Assembly (NCBI GenBank): GCA_027007865.1
Contig: JALTEE010000402.1
Location: forward strand, 1 to 6,104
Direction: 5' to 3'
Origin: a bacterium
GTDB taxonomy: Bacteria > UBP14 > UBA6098 > B30-G16
Length of the DNA: 6,104 bases
The position numbers and the translations under genes are program-made. The notes below the pieces were generated by a model, which was not told where the DNA came from, made no database searches, and saw only the letters and a program-made list of their open reading frames with translations. This document shows positions 6,067-6,104 of the stretch, piece by piece. How positions within the stretch are numbered: the first letter of the stretch is position 1; every line of letters begins with the position of its first letter.

Positions 6067-6104
6067 GTAAAAAACCATTGAAAACTAATAACCCAATTTC
6101 TGTA

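Overview
The window holds three genes, all on the minus strand, so they read from the right edge to the left. They run in the order: a 283-residue exported protein (5204-6055), a 1178-residue secreted multi-domain beta protein (1562-5098), and a broken CocE/NonD-type (X-Pro dipeptidyl-peptidase-like) hydrolase gene (1471 down past base 1). All three start with a signal peptide, although in the hydrolase it is in the wrong frame for its start codon. The window therefore looks like an export-oriented, possibly co-transcribed cluster of cell-surface proteins. No RNA gene, CRISPR array, transposase or plus-strand gene is supported.

Organism: two of the three products carry a C-terminal tail of the type IX secretion (T9SS) sorting-domain class (PNPFN-like opening, then V-D-V-R-I-Y-D-L-R-G, then W...SGIYFVR). 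That points to the FCB superphylum or a neighbouring uncultured candidate phylum (WOR-3, TA06, Cloacimonadota or similar). A perfect AGGAGGT Shine-Dalgarno in front of the largest gene, moderate GC content and short dispersed palindromic repeats with CATTCC...GAATCCAG arms fit an uncultured lineage better than Bacteroidetes proper, which seldom use Shine-Dalgarno sites. The phylum cannot be fixed from this window.

Region by region: 6056-6104 is the start of the upstream region, with a ribosome binding site. 5204-6055 is the two-domain exported protein, of unknown function. 5099-5203 is a 105-base gap with a heptad tandem repeat and a strong ribosome binding site. 1562-5098 is the large secreted protein: an N-terminal domain with a calcium-loop-like motif, a middle region, about five Ig-like repeats and an intact sorting tail. 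It is strikingly poor in lysine. 1472-1561 is a 90-base gap with nothing convincing in it. 1-1471 is the hydrolase. Its signal peptide is one base out of frame, the middle of its catalytic domain (including the expected Asp and His) is missing with a second frame change, and its jelly-roll C-terminal domain and sorting tail are recognisable and open.

The most interesting structure is in that sorting tail. Two families of short palindromic repeats are inserted within it, and the reading frame stays open through both. Three CATTCC-type copies lie in the same phase, so each is read as a variant of the same peptide (HSSNPN, CHSRENGNPE, CHSSRQGGMNPE). The sorting-domain strands are recognisable, in the same frame, on both sides. 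This resembles the protein-coding palindromic elements known from Rickettsia, here in a T9SS-type domain.
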